From Camarhynchus parvulus (lineage: Eukaryota > Chordata > Aves > Passeriformes > Thraupidae), in the NCBI RefSeq assembly GCF_901933205.1, contig NC_044574.1, positions 3,928,733 to 3,992,732 on the forward strand: a DNA stretch of 64,000 nucleotides, in the 5' to 3' direction. A model generated the notes under the pieces. It had not been told where the DNA came from. It worked only from the letters and a program-made list of their open reading frames with translations, and ran no database searches. A program made the position numbers and the translations under genes. Shown here piece by piece: positions 46,826-57,570 of the stretch. Each line of letters starts with the position of its first letter. Positions within the stretch are counted from its first letter, which is position 1.

Positions 46826-47102
46826 TTCTGTTCCATTTACATATTGTAGTTAATTGTCCAATTACAGCTTCAGGTTATGAAGTCCCATCCTCCCTGTCTG
46901 CTCTCTTCCATTCACAGCTGTTTGTGCTTTTTGGGCCTGAAGCTTGTAATGGTTGTCCTTGATTCTCAAGTTGGAAAAGGATTGTTTTGTCTAACGACCC
47001 TGTGAAGGGAACTTGCTAACACTTAATATAAAGCTCAGAACTCCACAAGAAGGCAGCATAGAATCTGAGAAAAACAAAAGCTAAAACTTAAGGCATCAGT
47101 AC

Positions 47103-48099
47103 CCATGACTTTATGAGGTGGACATTACCCTCCACAAACTCCCGGGGGACTCAAGGCGCACAGGCATGGGACATCCTTGGTGGCAGAATTAGAAATCAAA
47201 CAGGAATTTTACCCTTGTCTGTTCCACTTGTCCTTACCTTCCTGCCAGTCCAGATACCAAACCCAGGCTGTCACATCTGCTGCAACCTGCACTGAAACCT
47301 CCCCTGTGGTTGATATGCTAATTTTCTGTGTGTGAACCATACCCATTTCTCCAATATTAATTATAATTTAAAAGTATCTTCTGTCTCTTACTGATTCTAC
47401 TGGTCTGTTCTTACAAGGCCTAGCATTTCTTTTTATGTTTTTCAATTCAGACTATGATATCAAAGTAATCCCTTCTGGCTTGGAAAAATGTAAGCTCATC
47501 AATGTTTCAGACTGGAAGAAACGCTGTCACTAAACATCAGCCAACATCTCATTTCCTCCTCCCATCTTCCTCAATGTTTTTTGTCTCGCTGGATCCAGTA
47601 AAAACCTGGAATCTCAAGCTACAGCAACCAGTCCCAGGAATGAGGCTGCATTTCTGCTTGGGGGATGGTGATGTTTTTTTATTTCCAACCACGTGTCCTG
47701 GCTGTCAAATTCCATGTCATTTTTATTTAATCTGATTCTCTATCAAGCTGATTCCCTGTCTCCCAAGCCTCCCTGTCTTCCAGCTGGACATTTTTTAAAG
47801 CAGTGATTTGCAAACCATTAAAGAAGGCATATAAATAAATTACTGTCTGGAGAGTGAGTCATCATTATTTAATAGGACTGTCTCATAAAAAGTGGCTGTT
47901 TGTTGGCAAAGCAGGCCCATGCTGGCCCCAAATTTATCCTGCAGCTCTCTATCCTCCTGAGGGTTTGTCCTGCTCTATCACTTCCTGATATTTTGTTTCC
48001 TGGCAAAGAAGTTTTTGATGTTGCAGGAACTCAGGGGAGGACAGCAAAGCCATTCCAAGACCTGAGACACAAGAGCTGTCTTGTAATGTGGCTGCAGCA
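47103..48099. other. Unique sequence, no gene seen
   Basis: No exon or repeat recognised. Confidence 0.6.
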
Positions 48100-48180
48100 T
48101 CATGGAGTCATGGATTAAGGTTGGAAATCACCTTTAAGATAATCAAATCTGATTGTTAAAGGACAAGATGCTCTACAAAC
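48100..48180 (-). mobile_element. CR1 LINE 3' tail (degraded)
   Basis: CATCATGGAGTCATGGATTA, AGGTTGGAAATCACCTTTAA and GATAATCAAATCTGATTGTT are the complement of a CR1 terminus. Confidence 0.75.
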
Positions 48181-48477
48181 CACAGTTACATCTTTGCTTC
48201 TATGAATTTGGGGCCTAAATGCAGGGAGTTTTTCCTGAGGAAAACCGGAGCGTGCTTTTACAGAGGGCAAAAAGGGGAAGAAGTACAACAGGGATGGGTT
48301 TGAGATCCCTCAAAGTCTGAGATCCCTCCCTCTTCTGCCACCCCCACTCACTTGGGTCTCCCAACATTTCTACAGAGAGTGAGCTTATTTCTTCATGCCC
48401 AAAATTGCTAAGTAAGCAAACAGGGAGGAACCAATTAAAATAAACCTCAAGCACCATTCCTTCTTCTTCTGTCCCAC

Positions 48478-48897
48478 TGTCACTGTCATATTTTCTGGAA
48501 AAATCCCCTTGCTCAGGATTCTTCTCCCGGGAAGCTGAGAAGCCCCCGAGAAAAAGAAAAATAATAATTATCTGATTTGCTTCTCCTGTGTTTTGCTCAT
48601 GTGGAATGTGTTTGGAGATTGTTTACCCACAGGTGATTGTTTCATTGGTTTCATGTGAATTGTTTTGACTCTTTGGCCAACTGGGGCCAAGCTATGTTCG
48701 AGGCTCTGGAAAGAGTCAGGAGTTTTCATTATCATCTTGTTAGCCTTCTGTAAGTATCCTTTCTATATTCTTTGGTATAGTTTAGTTTAGTATTCTTTAA
48801 TATAATATAGTATTATAAAATAATAAATTAGCCTTCTGAGAACATGGAGCCAGATTCATCATTCCCTCCTTTGTCTGGGCACACCACAAATACAATA
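48478..48897 (+). mobile_element. Solo LTR, subtype A, complete
   Basis: This 420-bp LTR starts TGTCACTGTCATATTTTCTG and ends CACAAATACAATA. The perfect 6-bp duplication TCCCAC lies at 48,472-48,477 and 48,898-48,903. It has TTCTCCCGGGAAGCTGAGAA, GGAGATTGTTTACCCACAGG, GAAAGAGTCAGGAG, TTTAGTTTAGTATTC, a TATAAAATAATAAATTAG core with polyadenylation signal, and CCTTCTGAGAACATGGAGCC. No proviral interior. Confidence 0.95.
48814..48827 (+). promoter_or_regulatory. LTR TATA-like element and polyadenylation signal
   Basis: TATAAAA at 48,814-48,820 and AATAAA at 48,822-48,827 nearly overlap, an arrangement also seen in the other copies of this LTR superfamily. Confidence 0.5.
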
Positions 48898-48903
48898 TCC
48901 CAC

Positions 48904-49053
48904 CTTACACCTGCTGTGGCCTCGTTCCCATTTATATTCCATATATTTAAAGCCCACACAAGAGCCATGTAATGACCCCACCTGAGGCTTTGCTGCAAGC
49001 TCTCCCTTGTCCCCATTGAGCTGCTGGCTCCCAGTCACTCAGCACCGCTATTT
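48904..49053. other. Short unique spacer between two solo LTRs
   Basis: About 150 bp of non-repetitive sequence separate two independently inserted LTRs, each with its own target duplication. Confidence 0.8.
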
Positions 49054-49059
49054 TCCAGG

Positions 49060-49508
49060 TGTAGTAATCACATATCCTCTGAACAGAGAGAGACTGCACA
49101 CTCCCAGGATTTTCCTGGGAAGCTGTGAGAAAGCTCAGAGAAAAGAGTGAGAAACAATTATTATCTCCACTTGCTGTCCCTGTTGTTGTGCACATGTAGA
49201 ATGTGTTACGGAGATTGTTTACCAAAGGGTGGTTTCTTAATTAGACACTGGCTAGTGTTTATGTAGATTAACCAATTAGGTCAAAACTGTATCAGACTAT
49301 CTGTAAGAGTTATGAACTTCATAATATAATATAATATAATATAATATAATATAATATAATATAATATAATATAATATAATATAATATAATATAATATAAT
49401 ATAATATAATATAATATAATATAATATAATACAATATAATATATCAACCTCCTATAATCATAGAGTCAATACTAATTACTCCTCTATCAGCTGACCATTA
49501 CTACAATA
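49060..49508 (+). mobile_element. Solo LTR, subtype D, with expanded AT core
   Basis: This 449-bp LTR starts TGTAGTAATCACATATCC and ends TTACTACAATA. The perfect 6-bp duplication TCCAGG lies at 49,054-49,059 and 49,509-49,514. It shares CCTGGGAAGCTGTGAGAAAG, GGAGATTGTTTACCAAAGGG and ACCAATTAGGTCAAAAC with the other subtypes. The AT core is replaced by a long (ATAAT)n array, and no AATAAA remains. Confidence 0.94.
49321..49443. repeat. (ATAAT)n array inside an LTR
   Basis: About 24 pentamer units with one A-to-C type interruption near 49,432, at the same position in the LTR as the array at 24,162. Confidence 0.97.
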
Positions 49509-49514
49509 TCCAGG

Positions 49515-51986
49515 CACCATCTTACCAGTGGAAAAGCTCCAGACAAGTGGAGGAGCTGCACCTTGCTACTTTTAAAAATTATTCAACAAATCATTCCAAA
49601 AACTCCAGTGATGAAGCCAAAATGTTGCTGTTGCTCATTTCCACTTCTTCATCCATGACTCCTCTGTAAGGACATGGCTTAGATAAACCCACATATGGTG
49701 AGGGGGTTTTTGAGGATTTTTTTTAATTGTGATGCCCTGCTGACAGGCAGAGTTCCCACTGGTAGCCACCACAACACCGATAAATTCCTTTTCATTCCCA
49801 TTGCCTTGAAGTTCCCACCCATTCCTCTCCATGCACAGAACAGATGTGACCTCGGGGCTTCTATTTTAGGTCCTCAGTAGCATTTGGACAGGTGTGAGAG
49901 ACTTTGTGATGAGAATTCCAGCTAGAAAAAGGATCAGGTCTGTGTCTGGTGCCAAACACTGCAATTATTATGAAGCAAAAAACCCAAGAAAAATTGAATG
50001 TTTAAATAACTTCCACTGAGGACCTGATGAGTCTCTGTGACTTTACATAAGACCTAACACACCTGAAGGGCCCTCATACTATTAAAAAAAAAAAAAAAAA
50101 AAACAAAAAATGAGTGCTGAATAATAATATTTAACTTTCAAATGGAAATTTTATTTTCATTTTCTACTAAGACTGTTTCCAGAGGTCACAGAGCAGGAGG
50201 GCAAAGCACCTGAGCTAAGGACCAGCTTCTCTCCACCACTTACATGTGGAATGGAAACTAAACACTAGATTTCTAAATAAAAGACCTAAGACTAAAAGTG
50301 CCTTTCTTCTTTAAAAAGTGACTAAGAAGCACTAGAAAGCAACCTATGAATTCCAAGTTATGGCACTTTGAGTAACAAAAGGAAACTGGGAAAAGTTCCA
50401 ACATATGGGAAATTAAATTAATTAGGCTCGGACAGGAATCTTGTAGTTATTAATGAGAGCCAGCTAACAGCAGCGGTTGTACTGGATCTCTGTCACCAGG
50501 TGTGGCAATCCTGTTTCTTAGGAATGATCATTTTTCCTACCTGAGGAATGCAGAACAAAGGAATAGATAATTATTATGCCTTTATGCAGTGAAGGCTGCA
50601 AATCAATGACTAAGGTCCTCTTCTCCTTTACCCTCCTTATTCTTCCTTTTGTTGGCTAAGAGCCAGGATAGGAAATATGTTTATCCTCAACAAAACCCTG
50701 GTAAAGTAAGCAGAAGAAAATTAAATAATTAGCTGCCTTCAAAAAAAAAAAAAAGAAACAAACCTAATTTGAGCTTAATTCTTTTCTACTTACAAAGATA
50801 ATCATCCTAATAGGTATTTTGTGTTTGGTTGTGGTTTATCTAGAAATGGCAATTATTAGCGTGCCTTGACAATGGAACAAGCCAAGCTTCTAACGAGGTG
50901 TAATTATAACATAAGATATATATAATTAAACATTATACATTGACAAGCCCTTGACAGCCTGCAGTGAGTTAATCTCGTGGTATTGCTCACAAGGGTTGGG
51001 AATATTCAGTTCCCCTTCTGAGCTAAATGCACATTTGTATAATGCATTTTCCTTTCCCCAGCTCTTCCTGAGACTAGATCACACATTCCTCATTTCCTGG
51101 CAGTGTTTAAAGTGGATTTCAAAAGATCCATTCAGGCCTATTTGCACAATAGCCCAGAGTAATGCCCATTACTGCAAAATATGAGGGTCTATATTTGATA
51201 TATTGGGAAGTGCCAGTATCCTGGTGCATTGAGCTACTGTGAAGGCTGATGGTGTTTGGTGGAAAAGATGAGGAATATATGCAAAAAAACCACCTGGTGT
51301 TGATATTCATGTAACAAACCTCATAAGCAGGTGATAAATTGCATTTTCATGCCCTCCTCACCTGCACTTTAAATTTTAGTGTTTTTCTCTCCCACTTCCT
51401 TCTGACTATTGAAATCTCTGACTGGCTTCAAGCAGCCACTGTATTATTTTACACAAAATCATGTCAAGTTTTTGAGGCTTTTTCTCCATTTGGCCTAAAG
51501 AAGGAATTTTTCTTGCCTGAGATCTTGTTTTATTTGGAGGCACCATGAGCAGTAGTGCTTCCATGCAAGCTGAAAATCAAGTATCTAATGACACAAAGAG
51601 GTTGTAAGCAAGTGGAGGAATTTTGTCATTGCAAAGCCAAGATCTCCAGCTCCATTAGGGAGCCAGTATTTGCCTCTTGGTCCCAAACTATGACATATAA
51701 CCTGTGTTGTCCCCCGGTTACAGAAAACACTGGTTTAGCTTATTCTACATTCAAGGGTTTTCAAACATTAGCTTGGATTTCTCCCCTCTCCACATCCTTT
51801 CCAGCTGGACTAAGGGTGAGTGAAGCACATGAGTGCACATATGGAATGAGAAATGAGTCACCAAAGGCTCTGAGCCATGCTGAATCTGTTTCCCCTAATC
51901 AGGAGAAATGCAGTGTGGACACTCCTGCCTCCCATTGCCACAGAGGTATCCAAAAGTTAATACATTCTATAAATAGGAATATGTAG
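49515..51986. other. Repeat-free AT-rich block, no gene seen
   Basis: A poly-A run lies at about 50,083-50,102. The stretch 50,400-51,000 has several TAATTA-type motifs and no repeat signature. A 143-codon frame at 51,555-51,986 has no recognisable domain. Confidence 0.5.
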
Positions 51987-52170
51987 CTTTTTCTTTCTCT
52001 TTTTTCTTTTCTCTTTTCTTTTTCTTTTTCTTTTTTTTTCTTTTCTTTTTCTTTTTCTTTTTCTTTTTCTTTTTCTTTTTCTTTTTCTTTTTCTTTTTCT
52101 TTTTCTTTTTCTTCTTTTTAGTCTTTTTAGTTTTCTTTCTTTCCTCTTCTTTTTCTTCTTATTTTTTATC

Positions 52171-52201
<31 letters not shown>

Positions 52202-52747
52202 TATTCTTCTTTGTTATCTTTTTCTTGTCCTTTCTTTATTCTTCTTTTTCATCTTTTTCTTCTTTTTCTTGTTCTTTCTTTATTCTTATTTTTCATCTTC
52301 TTCTTCTTTTTCTTTTTCTTTTAAATCTTTTTATTTTTCTTTCTTTATTCTTTTTTGTCTTTTTTGTCTTTTTCTTCTTTTTCTTCTTTTTTCTTTATTC
52401 TTATTTTTCATCTTTTTCTTCTTGTTCTTTTTCTTTTTCTTCTTCATCTTTTTCTTTTTTGTCTTTTTCATCTTTTTCTTCTTCTTTTTCTTCTTCATCT
52501 TTTTCTTTTTTGTCTTTTTCATCTTTTTCTTTTTCTTTCTTTATTCTTCTTTTTTCTTTTTTTTTTTGTCTTTTTCTTTTCTTTTTCTTTTTCTTTCTTT
52601 ATTCTTTTTTGTCTTTTTCTTCTTTTTATTGTTATTTCTTTATTCTTATTTTTCATCTTCTTCTTCTTTTTCTTCTTCTTCATCTTTTTCTTTTTCGTCT
52701 TTTTCTTCTTCTTCTTTTTCTTCTTCTTTCTTCTTCTTCTCCTTCTC
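51987..52747. repeat. 760-bp polypyrimidine tract (CTTTTT/CTT)n
   Basis: The plus strand is almost entirely C and T. Pure CTTTTT hexamers at about 52,010-52,110 give way to mixed CTTCTT, CTTTTT, TTATTCTT and CATCTTTTTC units. Larger blocks recur, for example TTCTTCATCTTTTTCTTTT followed by TTGTCTTTTTCATC, twice at about 52,437-52,530. Frames of 134-176 codons on either strand encode only Phe/Ser/Leu or Lys/Arg runs and are artefacts. Confidence 0.97.
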
Positions 52748-53644
52748 ATGAATAATTAATAGAGAGCTCTTACTGCTCCACTTGAATGCTCATTTCCTAC
52801 TCACTGCCAGGAAAACACATCTGTGGTCAGAAGCTCAGCTGGTGCAAAGAGGTGTGTAATGGACAATGGATGGCTTCCGCCAGCTGATGATCTGAAAGAA
52901 GATATTTCAGCACTCAGAGTCTTCCATTTCTGAGCAGACAGAGAAGAGGAGCTCTGTGTGATGTGAGCAGCAGCTCCAGAAATCAGTGTTTTAAAGTTAA
53001 AAGGGGGAGAAAGTGTTGTCAGTGCTTCGCAAGTAGACTTGAAATTGTGGGACTAGTCCAAGATTGCTTTTCTTCTGCTTTGGAGTCTTTTATATCAATG
53101 TCAAGATCATCTCCACAACATCTGAACACATTCCACACAGAGCATCATATCATCATGATTTATCCCATTTCTTCTTCCCCTGTCTCTGCAGCAAGACAAA
53201 CATGTGCAGTGAAGTGCTTCCCTTTCAAAGGGTTGTGGGGTTGCTTTTGCTTCTATTTTTAAGGATATTATTAATTAGGGGACATAAAGTCTACCTGTCT
53301 TTTAGTACATTTATATATTTTTATGGAGGTGTGAAAAATAGAAAAATAAGGCAGGTATCTGGCTCTTTACAAGAGGGAGGCAAAATTTATGAGGATATTG
53401 TCCTGGCCTCAGTAAATCTACTGCACATTTGACCTTTCACAATATGGCAGAAAGTCAGAGCGTGGCAAAGAAATGAACTTTTTGACCGTGATATTTACTC
53501 TGGAGATTTACAAGGGCTTTTAGATATTCTGAGCTTACATCCCTTTGGAGAAAACAAGTGAGTTCATGAATGGCAAAATAACAGGCTTTATATTAGATTT
53601 TTAAAAATAGCAAAGTTATGATGAATCTTTGTAAAAAGCATGGA
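52748..53644. other. Unique sequence, no gene seen
   Basis: Overlapping frames of 99 and 122 codons at 52,963-53,432 have no recognisable domain. Confidence 0.55.
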
Positions 53645-53647
53645 AGC

Positions 53648-53990
53648 ACAGAGCCATAGAATGGTTTCTGTTGGGAAGGACCTTAGAGATCATTTTGTTT
53701 CACTCCCTGCCATGGGCTGGGACAATTTCCACTGTCCAGGTTGCTCCAAGCCCTGTCCAACCTGGCCTTGGGCACTTCAGGGATCCAGGGGCAGCCACAG
53801 CTTCTCTGGGCACCCTGTGCCAGGGCCTCCTCACCCTCACAGGGGAGAATTTCTGCCCAATATCCCATCTAAATCTACTCTTTCAGTTTGCAGTCATTCC
53901 CTGTTGTCCTGTCAACCCATGCCCTTATAGAAAGTCATGCTCCAGCTTTCTTGTTAACTCCTTTCAGGTACTGGAAATAAAAAAATGGAA
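53648..53990 (-). mobile_element. CR1 LINE 3' region
   Basis: The plus strand gives the complement of CR1 from its tail inward: AGAGCCATAGAATGGTTTCT, CTGCCATGGGCTGGGACAAT, CCAAGCCCTGTCCAACCTGG, AGCCACAGCTTCTCTGGG, ATATCCCATCTAAATCTACTC and CATTCCCTGTTGTCCTGTC. About 340 bp retained. Confidence 0.93.
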
Positions 53991-54837
53991 AATTTGTTTA
54001 AAATTAAAGACAGAACATGTGGTATTTTTAATGGTGAAAATTGGAAAAAGAAAACCCTACAGCTCTAATATATTCTTACTTTACTCTTTAAATCTTACTC
54101 AAGGATATCAATAGGAGGAGCTAAAATGTCTGCAGAAAAGCAAAATGATAAAGAGATAAATACATTGTTTGAGAGCGAGATCCACAATGAGAGTGGAGAG
54201 GCAGATGAGGAAGGTGAGTGGCAGACCCAGAAACTGAGTGTGAAACCCTCAGGGCCAGATTTTCATTCAGGGCTCTGTCTACTCAGACCACCTTCAAAAG
54301 TACAAATACTTTGTTCCCATAAACTCCTGAGGAGGGAGGTGACAATGATGTTTTCAAAGTGTTTTTTAATGAAAAAGAACCTTGTTTTCCCCCTTGGGAT
54401 GACAACAGTGGATGAGCAATGACTGACGGATCCCCTCTGTGGTTCCTGTGGGTTATCCCATGGAAATCCCTCTTTCTGGTACAAAGCCAGAGTCTGGGCT
54501 GGCACCAAGGATACCAGACTAAGCACCCACCTGAGATCCTGTTTAAAGCTCTAGCTCTTTGTCACACCTGGCTTCCTCATGAGACTTCTTTAAAACATTT
54601 TATTTTGTGACTCTAAGAAATTAAGTCAGACAGGCGAAGAGTCTTCCTGTGGGCTTCTAGGAAAGGACAAAAACACCTGGACAAGGATTTAAGTGCAGAG
54701 GAAGAACAGCAGGTGCAAGAACTCCTTTCCACATTGTTAGAAAGAGTCACCAACGCAGCAGAAGTAGTTGTGTTTCACTTAGAGCTTGTGCAAGAGAATG
54801 TGTGTGGAAAAGAAAGTTTTGGTTATTTGTGCCCGTC
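53991..54837. other. Unique sequence, no gene seen
   Basis: No exon or repeat recognised. Confidence 0.55.
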
Positions 54838-55221
54838 CGTGACCGTGTTCGCAGGGGTCCGAGGATGAGGAAAGACATGAGGATCTGACTCCATGTTTCA
54901 GAAGGTTTGATTTATTATTTTATGATATATATTATACTAAAACTATACTAAAAAATAGAAGAAAGGATTTCATCAGAAGACTGGATAAGAATAGAAAAAG
55001 AAAGAATGATAACAAAGGCTTGTGGCTTGGACCGAGAGTCTGAGCGAGTTGATTGTGATTGGCCATTAACTAGAAACAACCACATGAGACCAATCACAGA
55101 TGTACCTGTTTCATTCCACAGCAGCAGATAATAATTTTTTACATTTTGTTCCTGAGGCCTCTCAGCTTCTCAGGAGAAAAAATCCTAAAGAAAGGATTTT
55201 TCATAAAAGATGTCTGTGACA
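54838..55221 (-). mobile_element. Solo LTR, subtype C
   Basis: This 384-bp minus-strand LTR starts TGTCACAGACATC in sense and ends in a GACCCCTGCGAACACGGTCACG segment that aligns with the end of the copy at 38,279. The plus strand shows GACTCCATGTTTCAGAAGG, TGATTTATTATTTTATGAT (AATAAA on the minus strand), GATTGTGATTGGCCATTAAC and TCAGCTTCTCAGGAG. The flanks CCGTCC and CCTACC match at only 4 of 6 bases, so the target duplication and exact ends are uncertain. Confidence 0.87.
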
Positions 55222-56392
55222 CCTACCTGAGCGTCCTTACTGCAAGGAGCTGCCTCCTGGCTTCCCTCAGCAGCTCAGCAAAGCCTTGCTGCCTATTCCA
55301 GCACAGTTTTATTCCCTCCTCAGACTTCCCTCCAACATAATTCCCTCCTGAAATTCTCAGAGCCAATCCTTCAATGCCAAAACACCTCCTGCCCACCCCC
55401 TTTGTGCAGTGGAGCCTTGGTCAGTGACCCCGAGGTGGAGGAGTGACAGCCTTGAACAACAATAAATAACAAAGGTAGCACTGAGGGGTTCTTAGAGCTG
55501 GAATAAAGTTTTTAACTCAATCCTCTTGAAACAGAGGAGGTGGGGTGGATTAATCCAGACAACTCATTTTCAATCCACTCTTTCAGCATGAGCTGACATA
55601 ACTCACATTGACATCTTTGGGACCCAAAGAGCACCAGCCATGTTAAACCCAGTCAGAATAAAAATAAAGAATGTTTGCTATTTTGTTTCCATCTATTGAT
55701 TCATGTCACCTTGGTTGATTTTGGCTTTCCTCTTTTTTAGTTATCTGAATTCCAGAAAAATAAATAAAAGCTGTATTTATAGCAGAAGTGGGGTTTTTTG
55801 CTTGTATATGTAGGTGGCAATTCCTACACCAGTAAATCCCAATAAGAGCAACTATTAATTTCATTTTACAAATTTGATTTGTATATATAGCCAGCTCAAA
55901 CTATTGTACAAGAGTCAAAAATATGCCAAGCACTTCCAAACTTACAGAACTGTGACTAAACTTGGTTAGGATTCAATAAGCTCTGCAGAGGTCAATTAAA
56001 TTTGTATAGATTCATTCTTCATTCAGTGCTGTAGAAGGCTCTTCTCTTTGGCTGTCATTGCCAAGTTGGTGATGGGGGAAACTGAGAAGCCTGATCTACA
56101 TCAATCTTCTGTGCTGCCAGATACTGAAATACTTTGCAGAATATTGGTCTGGCATAAATTGAGCAAAGAAGGAAGAAAACAGAACTGCAGCTAAAAGCTG
56201 TTTGGGTGCTCTGTGGGCTGCCATGAATGTTCGATTGCAGGCACAAGTGACACATCGAAACCTCCTTTCATTGGGAATTAGCTACAGAAAAATGAACACT
56301 TTCCATCCTGCTTCCCAGCAAAATGGGTGGTCACTTCTCCAGCAGGGCTGTACGAGGCTGCAATGTGGGAATCTCAGTTCCATGAGGATATT
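55222..56392. other. Unique sequence, no gene seen
   Basis: No exon or repeat recognised. Confidence 0.55.
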
Positions 56393-56765
56393 CACAGAAT
56401 CCCAGACAAAGAGACATCCGAGATCACCTACTTACAGCTCCTGCCCTGAGCAGGGACACCTTCCATTATCCCAGGGTACTCCAAGCCCTGTCCAAATCAG
56501 CCTTGGGCACTTCCAGGGACAGCCACAGCTTCTCTGGGCTCCCTGTGCCAGGGCTCCCCACCCTCCCAGGGAACAATTCCTTCCCAATATCCCATCCAAC
56601 CCTGCCCTCTGGCAGTGGGAACCATTCCCTGTGTCCTGTCTGTCATTCCATCCCTTGTCCAAAGTCCCTCTGCAGCTCTTTTGGAATCTTTTTAGGTCTT
56701 GGAAAGTCTCCCTGGAATATTCTCTTCTCCAGGCTGAACAGCCCCATCTCTCCCAGCCTGCCAAT
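56393..56765 (-). mobile_element. CR1 LINE 3' region
   Basis: The plus strand gives the complement of CR1: ATTCACAGAATCCCAGAC, CTCCTGCCCTGAGCAGGG, TCCAAGCCCTGTCCAAATCAG, AGCCACAGCTTCTCTGGG, CAATATCCCATCCAACCCTG and TCTTCTCCAGGCTGAACAGC, ending CTCTCCCAGCCTGCC. This is the most complete of the short CR1 copies. The 223-codon plus-strand frame across it is an artefact. Confidence 0.95.
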
Positions 56766-57141
56766 GTTACCCCTCACAAACAGCACCCAAGCACTCAGGA
56801 AAGTTCTCTGACATTCCAAACTACTGGAAAGGCTACTCCTACTTTACTATACACATCTACAACATTTCTTTAGGAAACCAAGTAGGGGTGGGTGTTTCCT
56901 TGTTACAAAGGGGCAGGCAGGTAGCAAAGCAGAGTGCTCAGCATCCCAGGAGAATTCCAATCCATGGATTATGCACACAGCAGGTGGCTGGGATGAAAAA
57001 AAGAGATGAAGGCAGAAGGCTGAGAGACTAAGATAACATAATAAAGAATACTTTGGATGTCCAAGTCCCTGCTCAGCTTAATCTGCTCTGCAAATCACCT
57101 GTTCAGCAAAGCTGGAAACATGGTGAAATCCAGCTCTCCTC
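56766..57141. other. Unique sequence between CR1 and LTR
   Basis: No gene was seen. Confidence 0.6.
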
Positions 57142-57570
57142 TGTCACAGTCACATTTTCTGGAAAAATCCCCTTGCCCAGGATTCTTCTCCTGGGAAGTT
57201 GAGAAGCCTCAGAGAAAAAGGAAAATAATAATTATCTGATTTGCTACTCCTGTGTTTTGCTGCTTTGGAATGTGTTTGGAGATTGTTTACCAACAGGTGA
57301 TTGTTTCACTGGGTTTCATGTGAATTGTTTTGACTTATTGGCCAATCAGGGTCAAGCTGTGTTGGACTCTGGTAAGAGTCACGAGTTTCATTATTATTTT
57401 TTTAACCTTCTGTAATTATCCTCTCTGTATTCTTTAGTATAGTTTAGTTTAGTATTCCTTAATATAATATAGTGTTATAAAAATAATCAACCTAGGACAA
57501 TTAACTTTCTAAGAACATAGAGTCAGATTCATCATTCCTTCCTTTGTCTAGGAACCCCACAGATACCATA
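57142..57570 (+). mobile_element. Solo LTR, subtype A
   Basis: This 429-bp LTR starts TGTCACAGTCACATTTTCTG and ends CCCCACAGATACCATA. It has TTCTCCTGGGAAGTTGAGAA, GGAGATTGTTTACCAACAGG, TTGGCCAATCAGGGTCAAGC, AAGAGTCACGAG and TTTAGTATAGTTTAG. The AATAAA is mutated and a short insertion (CAACCTAGGACAATTAAC) sits beside it. Flanks CTCCTC and ACCCTC match at 4 of 6, so the duplication is doubtful. Confidence 0.92.

Larger units (their letters stand above)
46637..47098 (-). mobile_element. Solo LTR, ERV1-like, with intact 4-bp target duplication
   Basis: This 462-bp minus-strand LTR has long inverted termini: sense start TGATGCCTTAAG, sense end CTCAAGGCATCA. GTAC flanks both ends exactly (46,633-46,636 and 47,099-47,102). 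A TATA box and AATAAA lie in order. A 4-bp duplication is typical of gammaretrovirus-like (ERV1) integration, so that class is inferred. No internal retroviral sequence is present. It is unrelated to the TGT...ACAATA LTRs. Confidence 0.93.

Noticed and set aside
48478..49508. Provirus bounded by two LTRs
   Set aside because: The two LTRs are different subtypes, each with its own 6-bp duplication, and only about 160 bp lie between them.
52225..52759. Membrane-protein-like frames rich in Phe, Leu and Ser
   Set aside because: They are translations of a polypyrimidine tract.
56202..56873. 223-codon plus-strand frame
   Set aside because: It lies mostly on the antisense strand of a CR1 3' region; CR1 consensus sequence is naturally stop-poor in that frame.
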